From contig NZ_CP044543.1 in assembly GCF_008932115.1 (NCBI RefSeq), positions 1,240,001 to 1,304,000 on the forward strand: a stretch of DNA of 64,000 nt, given 5' to 3'. Positions 34,118-42,835 of the stretch are shown in pieces. This DNA is from Bradyrhizobium betae (GTDB taxonomy: Bacteria; Pseudomonadota; Alphaproteobacteria; Rhizobiales; Xanthobacteraceae). The notes beneath the pieces are model-generated. The model saw only the letters and a program-made list of their open reading frames with translations. It made no database searches and was not told the DNA's origin. The position numbers and the translations under genes were made by a program. Each line of letters starts with the position of its first letter. Positions within the stretch are counted from its first letter, which is position 1.

Positions 34118-35881
34118 CTACGCGGCCGCCTGCGCGAGCCGGCTCATTTCCTGCGTGACCAGCTCACGATAGGGACCGTGGCCCTGCATCAGGCGCTCGG
34201 GCGAGCCGTCCTCGATGATCTTGCCACCTTTCAGCACGACCACGCGGTCGAAATTCCGCAGCGTTGCCAGCCGATGCGCAATCGCGATCACGGTACGCCC
34301 GCGCATCAGGCGCGACAATGCCTCGCGGATCACCTCCTCGGATTCATTGTCGAGCGCGGCGGTCGCCTCGTCCAGCAGCAGGATCGGCGCGTCCTTGAGG
34401 AAGGCGCGCGCAATCGCGATGCGCTGGCGCTGGCCGCCTGACATCTTGACACCGCGGTCGCCGACCATGGTGTCGAGGCCTTCCGGCAGGCTGTCGATGA
34501 AATCGCAGCGCGCCGCAATCGCAGCGCGCAGCACCTCGTCGTCCGTCGCATTGGGCCTGCCATAGCGGATGTTCTCGCGAATGGAGCGATGGAACAGCGA
34601 GATGTCCTGCGGCACCACGGAGATGGCTTCCCGCAGGCTGAGCTGGGTGACCATGGAGATGTCCTGGCCGTCGACGGTGACGCTGCCCTCGTCGACGTCG
34701 TAGAAGCGCTGGAGCAGCGTGAACAGCGTGGACTTGCCACCGCCGGACTGGCCGACCAGGCCGACGCGCTGGCCGGGCTGCAGCCGCAGGCTGAACCGCT
34801 CGAATATCTTCTCGCTGCCGGGATAGCCGAAGGTGACATTGTTGAAGGCGATCGCGGCGCCGCTCTTGACCAGCGGCTCTGCCTCGGGGTGATCACGCAG
34901 CTCATGCGGCACCAGCAGCGTCGCGATCGCCTCGGTCAGGCGCGCGACATGCTGGGTGACATCGACCAGCGCCACGGCAAGGTCGCGCGTCGCGCTCAGA
35001 ATCGAGATGCCGAGCGTACAGACCAGCACGACGTCGCCGGTGGTGGCCTCACCCTGTTGCCAGAGCGTCACCGCCCAGGCCATCAGCGCGATCGTCAGAA
35101 GCACGGTCACGGCGGCATGCAGCAAGCGCAGCTTCTCCAGATAGCGCAGGCTGCGGCTGCGCGCCGTGAGTTCCCGGTTCACCGTGGCGTCAAACCGCTC
35201 GTGCTCGTGGCCGATGCCGCAGAAGGCGCGAACCAGCGGCATGTTGCTGATGACGTCGATCATCTCGCCGTCGACGACAGCGGCCTTGTCGGCGAAGTCG
35301 TCATGCAGCGGCTTGCCGGCCGCGGCGAGACGGAACATGGCGGCCACCATGCCGCCCGCGATCACGATCAGGCCGAGCGCCATATAGGGACTGACGGTTC
35401 CAATCAAGCCGATGGCTGCAACTGTGGCGATGCACGGCGGCAGCACATTCCAGACGAACATGTTCTCGACCGTGAACACGGCGTTGGATGTGGCCGTAAT
35501 GCGGCTGGTCAGCATGCCCGGCATCCGGTCCGAGAAATAGCTCGGGGCATGCCCGGTCAGATGACGAAAGATGTCACGACGCAAATCGCCCGTGACGCGA
35601 ACAAAGGTAAGGCTCGCTGTCCAGCTCGCGATCCGCCAAAGGAAGTTGTCCGCGGCGATCAGCGACATGAGCAGGATGAATGCCAGCCATACGCCGCCAC
35701 CATGCGATGGCCCCGCCGACAGAGCATCGACCAGGGATTTGACGCCATATTGCGTGCCCACCGAGCAGGCAACGGCTGCAACGACAGCGATCAGGATCAC
35801 CAGGTGCGTGGCCAGATGTTGCCACAGATAGCGCAAGACAAAGGCAAATGGCCTGCGCGCGTATCCAGAAAGATGATCCAT
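34118..35881 (-). CDS. ABC exporter half-transporter (fused permease and ATPase)
   Basis: This 587-residue protein starts at the ATG at 35879-35881. Six membrane helices (about 20-300) form an exporter-type permease (FRHLTGHAPSYFSDRMPGMLTSRITATSN). The ATPase domain follows with Walker A GLVGQSGGGKSTL, signature MSGGQRQRIAIARA, Walker B ILLLDEATAALD and switch IAHRLATL. It should homodimerise. MsbA-, cyclic-glucan- and lipid-flipping exporters share this layout. It heads the four-gene operon, with an EcfG-like promoter 51 bp upstream, and the glucosidase partner suggests a glycan-related cargo. Confidence 0.9.
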   Translation of the reverse strand: MDHLSGYARRPFAFVLRYLWQHLATHLVILIAVVAAVACSVGTQYGVKSLVDALSAGPSHGGGVWLAFILLMSLIAADNFLWRIASWTASLTFVRVTGDLRRDIFRHLTGHAPSYFSDRMPGMLTSRITATSNAVFTVENMFVWNVLPPCIATVAAIGLIGTVSPYMALGLIVIAGGMVAAMFRLAAAGKPLHDDFADKAAVVDGEMIDVISNMPLVRAFCGIGHEHERFDATVNRELTARSRSLRYLEKLRLLHAAVTVLLTIALMAWAVTLWQQGEATTGDVVLVCTLGISILSATRDLAVALVDVTQHVARLTEAIATLLVPHELRDHPEAEPLVKSGAAIAFNNVTFGYPGSEKIFERFSLRLQPGQRVGLVGQSGGGKSTLFTLLQRFYDVDEGSVTVDGQDISMVTQLSLREAISVVPQDISLFHRSIRENIRYGRPNATDDEVLRAAIAARCDFIDSLPEGLDTMVGDRGVKMSGGQRQRIAIARAFLKDAPILLLDEATAALDNESEEVIREALSRLMRGRTVIAIAHRLATLRNFDRVVVLKGGKIIEDGSPERLMQGHGPYRELVTQEMSRLAQAAA

Positions 35882-35931
35882 GTGACTGCAACCCCGTCGC
35901 GATGATTCCAATTGTTCTTAACTGCCGACTG

Positions 35932-35957
35932 AACATCGACTGCTTCGCCTCGGTTCC
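35932..35957 (-). promoter_or_regulatory. EcfG-like promoter of the ABC exporter operon
   Basis: On the minus strand GGAAC (35953-35957), a 17-bp spacer and TGTT (35932-35935) match the sigma-EcfG consensus with one mismatch at the first -10 base. The site ends 50 bp before the ABC gene start. Confidence 0.5.
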
Positions 35958-36060
35958 CGGGCAAGACCATCACGACATGCGGATGCGGACGATGTGAGAA
36001 GAGCTGATGGCATCATCGCGACCACTCCGCACTGTGTCGAAGAAGTAACGTTCGCTTAGA

Positions 36061-36085
36061 GGAACTTCGCAACTGCGAGAACGTT
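36061..36085 (+). promoter_or_regulatory. EcfG-type promoter of the GT4 gene
   Basis: GGAAC at 36061-36065, a 16-bp spacer and CGTT at 36082-36085 are a perfect match to the general-stress consensus. It ends 73 bp before the GT4 start and faces away from the EcfG-like site of the ABC operon. Confidence 0.6.
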
Positions 36086-36158
36086 CCCCGACTGGCATGC
36101 CGGTGCCGACACGCGACGGGGGCTTTAACTTCCATGATCGCACATAGGAGATGGTGAG

Positions 36159-37229
36159 ATGCGCATCGCGCAGGTAGCTCCGTTGACGGAGGCTGTTCCA
36201 CCCAAGCTGTATGGCGGCACCGAGCGGGTGGTGCACTGGTTGACGGAAGAGTTGGTTGCTCTTGGACACGACGTGACGCTGTTCGCCAGCGGCGATTCAC
36301 AGACATCGGCGAAGCTGGACGCAACCTGGCCGCGGGCGCTTCGCCTCGACGGTTCCGTGCGCGATCCCAATGCGCTGCACATGGTGATGCTGGAGCGCGT
36401 ACGGCAGAAATGCGACGACGAGGAGTTCGACTTCCTCCACTTCCATCTCGACTATTATCCGTGGTCGCTGTTCCACCGGCAGCCGACCCCGTTCCTGACC
36501 ACGCTGCACGGCCGGCTCGATCTTCCCGAGCATCAGCCGGTGTTCAACACCTTCTCCAAGGTTCCTGTCATCTCGATCTCGAACGCGCAGCGGCGTCCGG
36601 TACCGCAGGCGAACTGGGTGAGGACGATCCACCACGGTCTGCCGGAAAATCTGTTGACGCCGAAGCCGGCGAAACAGGAATATCTCGCCGTGCTCGGCCG
36701 CATCGCGCCCGAGAAAGGCGTCGATCGCGCCATCAGGATCGCGATGCATTGCGGCATTCCGTTGAAGATCGCAGCCAAGGTCGATCGCGCCGACCAGGAT
36801 TACTATGACGAGTTGATCCGGCCGATGATCCAGGACAATCCGCTGGTGGAGTTCATCGGCGAGATCGGCGACCACGAAAAGTCCGACTTCCTGAGCGGTG
36901 CGCTCGGCCTGTTGCTGCCGATCGACTGGCCGGAGCCGTTTGGTCTCGTGATGATCGAAGCCATGGCCTGCGGCACGCCGGTCATCGCCTTCAACCGTGG
37001 CTCGGTGCCGGAGATCATCGACGAGGGCCTCACCGGCTTCATCGTGGAGGACATCATCAGCGCGGCCGGCGGCGTCAATCGTCTGCCGCAGCTGGACCGC
37101 GCCGCGGTCCGCAAGCAGTTCGAAACACGCTTCACCGCGCGGCGCATGGCACTGGACTATCTTACGGCCTATCGCAGCCTGATCGAGGCACAAGCGCCGC
37201 GGATCAAGCTGGTGAGCAGCGCGGAGTAA
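36159..37229 (+). CDS. GT4-family glycosyltransferase
   Basis: This 356-residue GT-B protein starts MRIAQVAPLTEAVPPKLYGGTERVVHWLTEEL, the acceptor-domain opening of GT4 enzymes. The donor domain shows AVLGRIAPEKGVDRAIRIA, VEFIGEIGDHEKSDFLSGALGLLLPIDWPEPFGLVMIEAMACGTPVIAF and GSVPEIIDEGLTGFIV. The E-x7-E motif is present (EPFGLVMIE). It probably transfers a sugar nucleotide to an unidentified acceptor. It is divergent from the ABC-glucosidase operon and has an EcfG-type promoter. Confidence 0.92.
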   Translation: MRIAQVAPLTEAVPPKLYGGTERVVHWLTEELVALGHDVTLFASGDSQTSAKLDATWPRALRLDGSVRDPNALHMVMLERVRQKCDDEEFDFLHFHLDYYPWSLFHRQPTPFLTTLHGRLDLPEHQPVFNTFSKVPVISISNAQRRPVPQANWVRTIHHGLPENLLTPKPAKQEYLAVLGRIAPEKGVDRAIRIAMHCGIPLKIAAKVDRADQDYYDELIRPMIQDNPLVEFIGEIGDHEKSDFLSGALGLLLPIDWPEPFGLVMIEAMACGTPVIAFNRGSVPEIIDEGLTGFIVEDIISAAGGVNRLPQLDRAAVRKQFETRFTARRMALDYLTAYRSLIEAQAPRIKLVSSAE

Positions 37230-37269
37230 AGGTTAGGCTGTCGCCACATCGCGGCTGCCAGTCGAAGCG

Positions 37270-37413
37270 CCCTCTCCCCTTGTGGGAGAGGGCTCAAGAA
37301 CTAAGCGGCATAATCGCTTGGGTGAGGGGTTGCCTCCGCATTGAAAAGCTTGTCCGCGGAGGGAGACCCCTCATCCGGCGCTTCGCGCCACCTTCTCCCA
37401 CAAGGGGAGAAGG
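37270..37413. repeat. interspersed palindromic repeat
   Basis: CCTCTCCCCTTGTGGGAG at the left and CTCCCACAAGGGGAGAAGG at the right are inverted copies. GGTGAGGGGT and ACCCCTCATC form an inner pair. The element fills the space between the convergent GT4 and sulfatase genes and matches a common Rhizobiales intergenic palindrome (the one with CTCTCCCC/GGGGAGAG ends). Confidence 0.75.
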
Positions 37414-37420
37414 AAGAGTC

Positions 37421-39355
37421 CTACACCACCACCGCCCGCTTCGGCTCCACGATCTCGAACATCCGCGGAAACTCGTCCATCAAGCCCATCAGCTCCGCCA
37501 GCTTCATCGGGTTGCCTGACAACTTGACCTTGCCGGCAGCAACCGCCTCCGGGAAACTCGTCAGCTTCGCGATCACCTCATCCAGTGTCGCGCGCGCGAG
37601 CGTGAAGCTGGCATCGGCGCCCTCCGCCTGCACGCCTTCGGTGTAGGTCAGCGCACAATTCTCCAGATTGAGCACGAACGTCTCGCCCGTATCCGAAAAG
37701 CTCCAGTTCAGCACGATGTGCTTGCCCTCGGCCTTCGGGCCGTTGAGGCGAATACCGAGCACGTCCCAAAGCTGCGAGGTGCGCAGTGCCGCCAGCGTCT
37801 CGCGCTGCATCGGCGGACGCGCCGGCGTCTTCGGCATGCCCTGCCGCAGCTCCTGCGCACCGAACAGATAGGCATTGCGCCAGGTCGCGCTCTCGGCGGC
37901 GTAGCCGAGCTGCTCCAGCGTGTCCGCAAGCAACGCGCGCGCTGCCGCATTGTCCGGCTCGGCGAATACGAGATGACCGAGCGCCTGGGCTACGAAACGG
38001 AATTCACCCTTGTCGAAATCGACGCGAGCCCGCGCCAGAATCGCGTCGGCGCCGCCCATGTACTCGACATATTTCCTGCCCGACTCGACCGGCGGCAGCG
38101 GATCGAGATTGACCGGATTGGCGTCGTACCATCCGAGATATTTCTGGTAGATCGCCTTCACGTTATGGCGGATGTGGCCGTAATAGCCGCGGCCATGCCA
38201 GGCGCCCTCCAGGCTCTTCGGCAGCTGGATCGTCTCGGCGATCTCGGTGGCGGTGAGGCCGTGGTTCATCAGGCGGATGGTCTGGTCATGCGCGAACTTG
38301 TAGAGGTCGCGCTGCTGCCGGATCATGCTGCCGATGCGCTCGCGGCCCCACACCGGCCAGTGATGCTGGCCGCACATCGCCTCCGCCTTGCCGTTCCAGA
38401 GCTGCAAGGCCTCGTTGAGGTACTTCGACCAGGCCAGCGCATCGCGCACGTCGGCGCCGCGGAACGGCAGCAGATTGTGGAAATTGTGGGTGCAGTTCTC
38501 GGCGAGGTTCAGCAGCTTGTAGCGCGGGATGAAGAAATGCATCTCCGCCGGTGCTTCGCTGTTCGGCGCCATCTGGAATTCGAATGCGACGCCGTCGATC
38601 ACGCGCCGGTCGCCGGTCGCCATGATCAGGTCGGTCGGCCGCAGCAGCGCGACCGATCCCGCCGCCATCGATTTGCCGAGGCCGCAATCGACCTGCCCGC
38701 GCGCCCCCTTGGCCAGGAACGGGCCGAACTGATATTGCGCCCGGCGCAGCATCGCCGGTCCCGCGATGATGTTCTCGGACACCGCGTGCTCCATGAACAG
38801 GTTCGGCGCGATGATCGGCACGCGCCCGGTGGCGAGCGCATCCTCCTCCAGCACGCCGCGCGCGCCACCCCAATGGTCGGTGTGGGTATGGGTGAAGATC
38901 ACCGCCGCAACCGGCCGCAGGCCCCGGTGCTTGAAATAGAGATAGAGCGCGGCCCTCGCGCCCTCGATCGAGGTCAGAGTGTCCACGACGATGACGCCGC
39001 TGTCGCCCTCGATCAGCGTCATGTTGGCGATGTCGAGCCCGCGCACCTGGTAGACGCCGGGCACAACCTCGAACAGTCCGTGCTGCATGTTGAGCCGCGA
39101 CTGCCGCCACAGGCTCGGATTGACCGTCGGCGGCGCCTCTTCCGTGGACAGGAAGCCGTAGGGCTTCAGGCTCCAGACCGTCCGTCCCTGCGGGTTGGTG
39201 ATCTCCGCATTCTCGATCGTACCGAGGAAGCCTCGCGCGGCATCATCGAAATCCCGCGTGTCGGAAAACGGCAGCGCATTCAGCATCGCCCCTTGCTGCG
39301 CGATGACGGACGGCGTTGCGTCCTTCGGCGTGTCGGCTGCTTCGAAGCTGCTCAT
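37421..39355 (-). CDS. alkyl sulfatase-like metallo-beta-lactamase hydrolase (SdsA1/BDS1 type)
   Basis: This is a 644-residue protein. The zinc motif H156-T-H158-T-D160-H161 (FTHTHTDHWGG) and downstream EHAVSENIIAGPAMLRR mark the SdsA1-like metallo-beta-lactamase domain. A helical dimerisation region follows (AMCGQHHWPVWGRERIG, KFAHDQTIRLMNHGLT). The C-terminal SCP2-like lid is recognisable in FTLARATLDEVIAKLTSFPEAVAAGKVKLSGNPMKLAELMGLMDEF. Homologues cleave sulfate from alkyl sulfates. No signal peptide is seen, unlike the periplasmic Pseudomonas enzyme. The ribosome binding site can pair with an upstream element. Confidence 0.92.
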   Translation of the reverse strand: MSSFEAADTPKDATPSVIAQQGAMLNALPFSDTRDFDDAARGFLGTIENAEITNPQGRTVWSLKPYGFLSTEEAPPTVNPSLWRQSRLNMQHGLFEVVPGVYQVRGLDIANMTLIEGDSGVIVVDTLTSIEGARAALYLYFKHRGLRPVAAVIFTHTHTDHWGGARGVLEEDALATGRVPIIAPNLFMEHAVSENIIAGPAMLRRAQYQFGPFLAKGARGQVDCGLGKSMAAGSVALLRPTDLIMATGDRRVIDGVAFEFQMAPNSEAPAEMHFFIPRYKLLNLAENCTHNFHNLLPFRGADVRDALAWSKYLNEALQLWNGKAEAMCGQHHWPVWGRERIGSMIRQQRDLYKFAHDQTIRLMNHGLTATEIAETIQLPKSLEGAWHGRGYYGHIRHNVKAIYQKYLGWYDANPVNLDPLPPVESGRKYVEYMGGADAILARARVDFDKGEFRFVAQALGHLVFAEPDNAAARALLADTLEQLGYAAESATWRNAYLFGAQELRQGMPKTPARPPMQRETLAALRTSQLWDVLGIRLNGPKAEGKHIVLNWSFSDTGETFVLNLENCALTYTEGVQAEGADASFTLARATLDEVIAKLTSFPEAVAAGKVKLSGNPMKLAELMGLMDEFPRMFEIVEPKRAVVV

Positions 39356-39360
39356 AAGGC

Positions 39361-39388
39361 CCTCCCCGGCTCGTCTTGATTGGGGAGG
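39361..39388 (-). promoter_or_regulatory. hairpin that can hide the sulfatase ribosome binding site
   Basis: In the mRNA, CCTCCCC (39382-39388) can pair with GGGGAGG (39361-39367), and the latter is the Shine-Dalgarno sequence six bases before the ATG. The perfect 7-bp GC stem with a 14-base loop would block ribosome access unless opened. Confidence 0.4.
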
Positions 39389-39425
39389 CATCTAACCGCA
39401 TCTCGATTGCGGTTCCAACAGGTCC

Positions 39426-40583
39426 TTACGCGGCCAGCCCTTCGGCAACCGGCTGGTCCGATGCGGTCGTGTCTGCCATTCGCAACTCTCGCGCCAGCAC
39501 GTAGCCGCCGCCGTCCTGCTTGGCGCGGTACATCGCCCGGTCGGAGCGCGACAACAATGCCTCAGCGGTGCGTCCGTCCTGCGGCGCGACGGCGACGCCG
39601 ACGCTGACGCCGAGCGCGATCACCTGGCCGTCGACATCATAGGGTGCGCCGATCGATTGCACGATCCGCCGTGCCATCGCTTCCGCATCGGCCGCCGCGC
39701 GCTGCACCAGGATGAACTCGTCGCCGCCCATCCGGACCACGAGATCGTCATGCGCGGCCAGCGCCTTGAGCCGCCCGGCGACCTGCCTCAGCAGCGCGTC
39801 GCCGACGGGATGGCCGAAGCGGTCATTGGCCTCCTTGAAGCGGTCGAGATCGAGCGTATGGACGGCAACCATCCCGGCCGCCAGCATCGGCGGCAGGTCC
39901 GCGGCCAGCACTGAACGATTGGACACGCCGGTCATCGGGTCGATGCGCGACAGCTGCTCGAATTGCCGCTTGAGCGTGATCTGGTTGATCGAGGCGTTGA
40001 AGCTCAGCCGCACCATCTCGAAGCTCGCGGCCATATACATCAGGATGAGGAGCCCGAGCCCGACATGGCGGAGGTCGGGCTGCATGAACGTCACGATCGC
40101 CGCTGGCGAGGCGATCGCGACGAGATCGAGCAGCGCCGCGACGGGGCGCAGCGCCAGCCGTGCCACCACGCCGGCGCCGAAACCAAAGCCGATACCGATC
40201 GCCATCACGGAACAGAGTGCATCGCCGAGCACGATGCTGCGCGCGGCAAAGACGCCAAGCACCAGGGCCGTCACGATGGTGCCCGCAATGTAACGGCGCT
40301 CCCAGCGCGCGGCCTCCGCCCGGCCGAGCTGCGGCGGACGCGCGAGGCGGCGGCGGAATGCGACAATCTCGAACAGGCGGGCAATGGCCACCACGACGCC
40401 AGCAACCGTCAGCGCCGCCGTCGCGATATCGCCGGTCTCGTAGGTCATTATGGCGCCGACCATCGCCTGGCACGCGGCCGCGAGAATGGTGGGCATCGTC
40501 GTGCCGTGAAGGCCCGTGATGACTTCCATATAGACGGCGTCGGATATCGACGCCCGTCCGGTTTCCATTCTGTTGAACAACAT
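39426..40583 (-). CDS. membrane diguanylate cyclase (GGDEF)
   Basis: I read 385 residues from the ATG at 40581-40583; one 15 bases further in is also possible. Six hydrophobic segments fill the N-terminal half. The GGDEF domain (about 215-375) contains IDPMTGVSNRSVLAADL, DLDRFKEANDRFGHPVGDALL and the active site RMGGDEFILV. It makes cyclic di-GMP from two GTP. The inhibitory RxxD site five residues before GGDEF is AHDD here, so product inhibition at that site is likely lost. The operon context is unclear; the sulfatase is 70 bp downstream. Confidence 0.9.
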   Translation of the reverse strand: MLFNRMETGRASISDAVYMEVITGLHGTTMPTILAAACQAMVGAIMTYETGDIATAALTVAGVVVAIARLFEIVAFRRRLARPPQLGRAEAARWERRYIAGTIVTALVLGVFAARSIVLGDALCSVMAIGIGFGFGAGVVARLALRPVAALLDLVAIASPAAIVTFMQPDLRHVGLGLLILMYMAASFEMVRLSFNASINQITLKRQFEQLSRIDPMTGVSNRSVLAADLPPMLAAGMVAVHTLDLDRFKEANDRFGHPVGDALLRQVAGRLKALAAHDDLVVRMGGDEFILVQRAAADAEAMARRIVQSIGAPYDVDGQVIALGVSVGVAVAPQDGRTAEALLSRSDRAMYRAKQDGGGYVLARELRMADTTASDQPVAEGLAA

Positions 40584-40702
40584 GCCAGCCCCATCCGCTG
40601 GCATGGTCCTACCGCACATCCGTAAAAATGCGTGCAACGCACCACACTGGCATTTGAGCGCGCGGGTTTACCGCGCGTTAGCCATGTGTCGTCCGGCCGC
40701 CC

Positions 40703-42754
40703 TCACTGGTGCATGCCCAGCACCCGCGGCAGCCACAGCGTCAGATCGGGCCAGTAGGTCACGATGACGAGGAAACCGAGCATGGTGAGAAGCCACGGCA
40801 TCACGGCAACTGCGAGCTCCGTGATTCGCATTCGCGCTATCATGGAGGCGACATAGAGGTTGAGGCCGACAGGCGGATGGCAGAGGCCGACCTCCATGTT
40901 GACGTCCATCACGATGCCGAAATGCACGAGGTCGATGCCGAGCTTCTTGGCCGCCGGCGCCAGGATCGGCGCCATGATCAGGATGATCGAGTTCGGCTCC
41001 ATGAAATTGCCGGCGAGCAGCAGCAGAACGTTGACCACCAGCAGGAAGCCGACCCAGCCGAGATTCTGCGCCGCGATCCAGTCCGCCAGGGTCGACGGCA
41101 GGTTCTCGTTGGAGAGCACGAAGGAGAACAGCACCGCGTTGGTGACGATGTAGAGCAGCATCGCGCTGGTGTTGGCGGCGCGCAGCAGCACTCGCGGCAC
41201 GTCCACGATCTTGATGGCCTTGTAGACGAACACCGCGATGACGAAGGAGTAGACCGCGGCCATCGCCGCCGCCTCGGTGGCGGTGAACAGGCCGCTGTAG
41301 ATGCCACCGATGATGATGACGACCAGCATCAGGCCCCAGATGCTCTCGCGGAAGGTGCGAACGGTCTCGCCCCAGCTTGCCTTCGGCAGCCGCGGATAGT
41401 CCCGGTTGCGCGCGAGCCACCAGGTGACGATGCAGAGCATCGTCGTCAGCAGGATACCGGGCAGCAGGCCCGCGACGAACAGCGCGCCGATCGAGGTGTT
41501 GGTGGAAACCGCGTAGACGATCTTCGGAATCGACGGCAGCATCAGGATGCCGAGCGAGCCGGCGACCGTGATGATGCCGGCGCCGAAATGCATGGGGTAG
41601 CCGTGCCGCACCATTTCCGGCAGCACGATGGCGCCGATCGCGGCGACGGTCGCGACGCTCGAGCCGCACACCAGCGCGAACATCGCGCAGGCGACGATGC
41701 CGGCGAGGCCGAGGCCGCCATGCCAGTGACCGATCAGCGAGGTCGCGAAATTGATCATGCGCCGCGCGACGCCGCCATGGGTGAGGAAATTGCCGGCGAG
41801 GATGAAGAACGGGATCGCCATGATCTCGAAGCCCTCGATGCCCGTGAAGAGCTTCATCGAGACCGCTTCGATCGGCACCGTGGTCAGCGTAAACAGGAAC
41901 GTCATCACAGTGAGACCGAGCGCGATCGAGACCGGGATGCCGGTCAGCATCAGCGCAATCAGCAGCGCGAACACGGTCGCCGCGCGCATCCAGTGCGGCA
42001 GCACCACCACGCCGAACTTCTCGGCGAGGCACATGGCGAAGATCAGGATCGGCGCCATGATCAGGATGACGCCGAGCGGCGAAACCTTTCGCGCCGCGGC
42101 CCTGGTCGCGGCACCGGCCGGCTGCGGATGCAGCGCTGGCGAACCGTCGACCTCGACGCCTTCGACATGCGCCTCGTCATGATGCGGCAGATGACCGGTC
42201 CAGTAATAGGACCACGAGACCTGGAGAAAACGGAAGCACATCAGGCCGGAGCCGAGCGGGATCGCGAGATAGACGAACCACATCGGCGCTTCCAGGTCGT
42301 TGGACTGCTGGCCGGTGTGGAACATCTCGCGCACGAAGGAGGCACCGAAGGCGGCGATCATGCCGGTGAACAGCGCGCCGCAGAGCAGCGAGAACAGGAT
42401 CACGTGCCTGCGCGAATGTTCGGGCAGGCGGTTGACGAGCAGATCGACGCCGACATGGATGCCGGTGCGCACGCCATAGGCGGCACCGAATTTCGCCATC
42501 CAGATGAACATGTAGATGCAGAGTTCCTGCGCCCAGGACAAGTCGAGCTCGGACAGGAACTTGAACACGGCCATCGACAGCGTCGCGAGCCAGGTCATCC
42601 CGTGCGCGGCCGCCCATCTAGAGAGGACGATCGATTCACCGGCACCGTAACGATGCACCACGGCGATGAAGATCAGGCCGGTGGCAGCCGCGATCAGCGT
42701 CGCGATCAACCACTCTTCGAGATGTTCGAGCCCACGGTTCAGCACGCCAAGCAA
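40703..42754 (-). CDS. dctQM: TRAP transporter with fused small and large membrane subunits (DctQM)
   Basis: I chose the TTG at 42752-42754, seven bases after GGGGGGA; an upstream ATG would lie inside the intercistronic hairpin. In 683 residues a DctQ part (four helices, about 1-190, with ELDLSWAQELCIYMFIWMAKFG and GVRTGIHVGVDLLV) joins a DctM part. The joint is a polar linker of about 35 residues (HHDEAHVEGVEV). DctM is recognised by LTGIPVSIALGLTVMTF, AIPFFILAGNFLTHGG and GLFTATEAAAMAAVYSF. It is a sodium-driven importer of organic acids or similar, with dctP upstream. Confidence 0.92.
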   Translation of the reverse strand: MLGVLNRGLEHLEEWLIATLIAAATGLIFIAVVHRYGAGESIVLSRWAAAHGMTWLATLSMAVFKFLSELDLSWAQELCIYMFIWMAKFGAAYGVRTGIHVGVDLLVNRLPEHSRRHVILFSLLCGALFTGMIAAFGASFVREMFHTGQQSNDLEAPMWFVYLAIPLGSGLMCFRFLQVSWSYYWTGHLPHHDEAHVEGVEVDGSPALHPQPAGAATRAAARKVSPLGVILIMAPILIFAMCLAEKFGVVVLPHWMRAATVFALLIALMLTGIPVSIALGLTVMTFLFTLTTVPIEAVSMKLFTGIEGFEIMAIPFFILAGNFLTHGGVARRMINFATSLIGHWHGGLGLAGIVACAMFALVCGSSVATVAAIGAIVLPEMVRHGYPMHFGAGIITVAGSLGILMLPSIPKIVYAVSTNTSIGALFVAGLLPGILLTTMLCIVTWWLARNRDYPRLPKASWGETVRTFRESIWGLMLVVIIIGGIYSGLFTATEAAAMAAVYSFVIAVFVYKAIKIVDVPRVLLRAANTSAMLLYIVTNAVLFSFVLSNENLPSTLADWIAAQNLGWVGFLLVVNVLLLLAGNFMEPNSIILIMAPILAPAAKKLGIDLVHFGIVMDVNMEVGLCHPPVGLNLYVASMIARMRITELAVAVMPWLLTMLGFLVIVTYWPDLTLWLPRVLGMHQ

Positions 42755-42780
42755 GTCAAAGTCCCCCCATCGATGCGAAA

Positions 42781-42808
42781 CGGTCGGGAGTGCGCACACT
42801 CCCGACCG
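42781..42808 (-). terminator. intercistronic hairpin between dctP and dctQM
   Basis: Perfect 12-bp arms (42781-42792, 42797-42808) flank a CGCA loop, 28 bp past the dctP stop, without a T-run. It probably reduces read-through or stabilises the dctP mRNA, as in other importers where the binding protein is needed in excess. It also argues for the TTG start of dctQM. Confidence 0.7.
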
Positions 42809-42835
42809 TTCGTATTGTTCTTCCCGGAAACCGTG

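Noticed and set aside
37270..37413. Considered as a CRISPR repeat or small RNA gene
   Set aside because: There is only one copy here, with inverted ends and no spacer array. It fits an interspersed palindrome.
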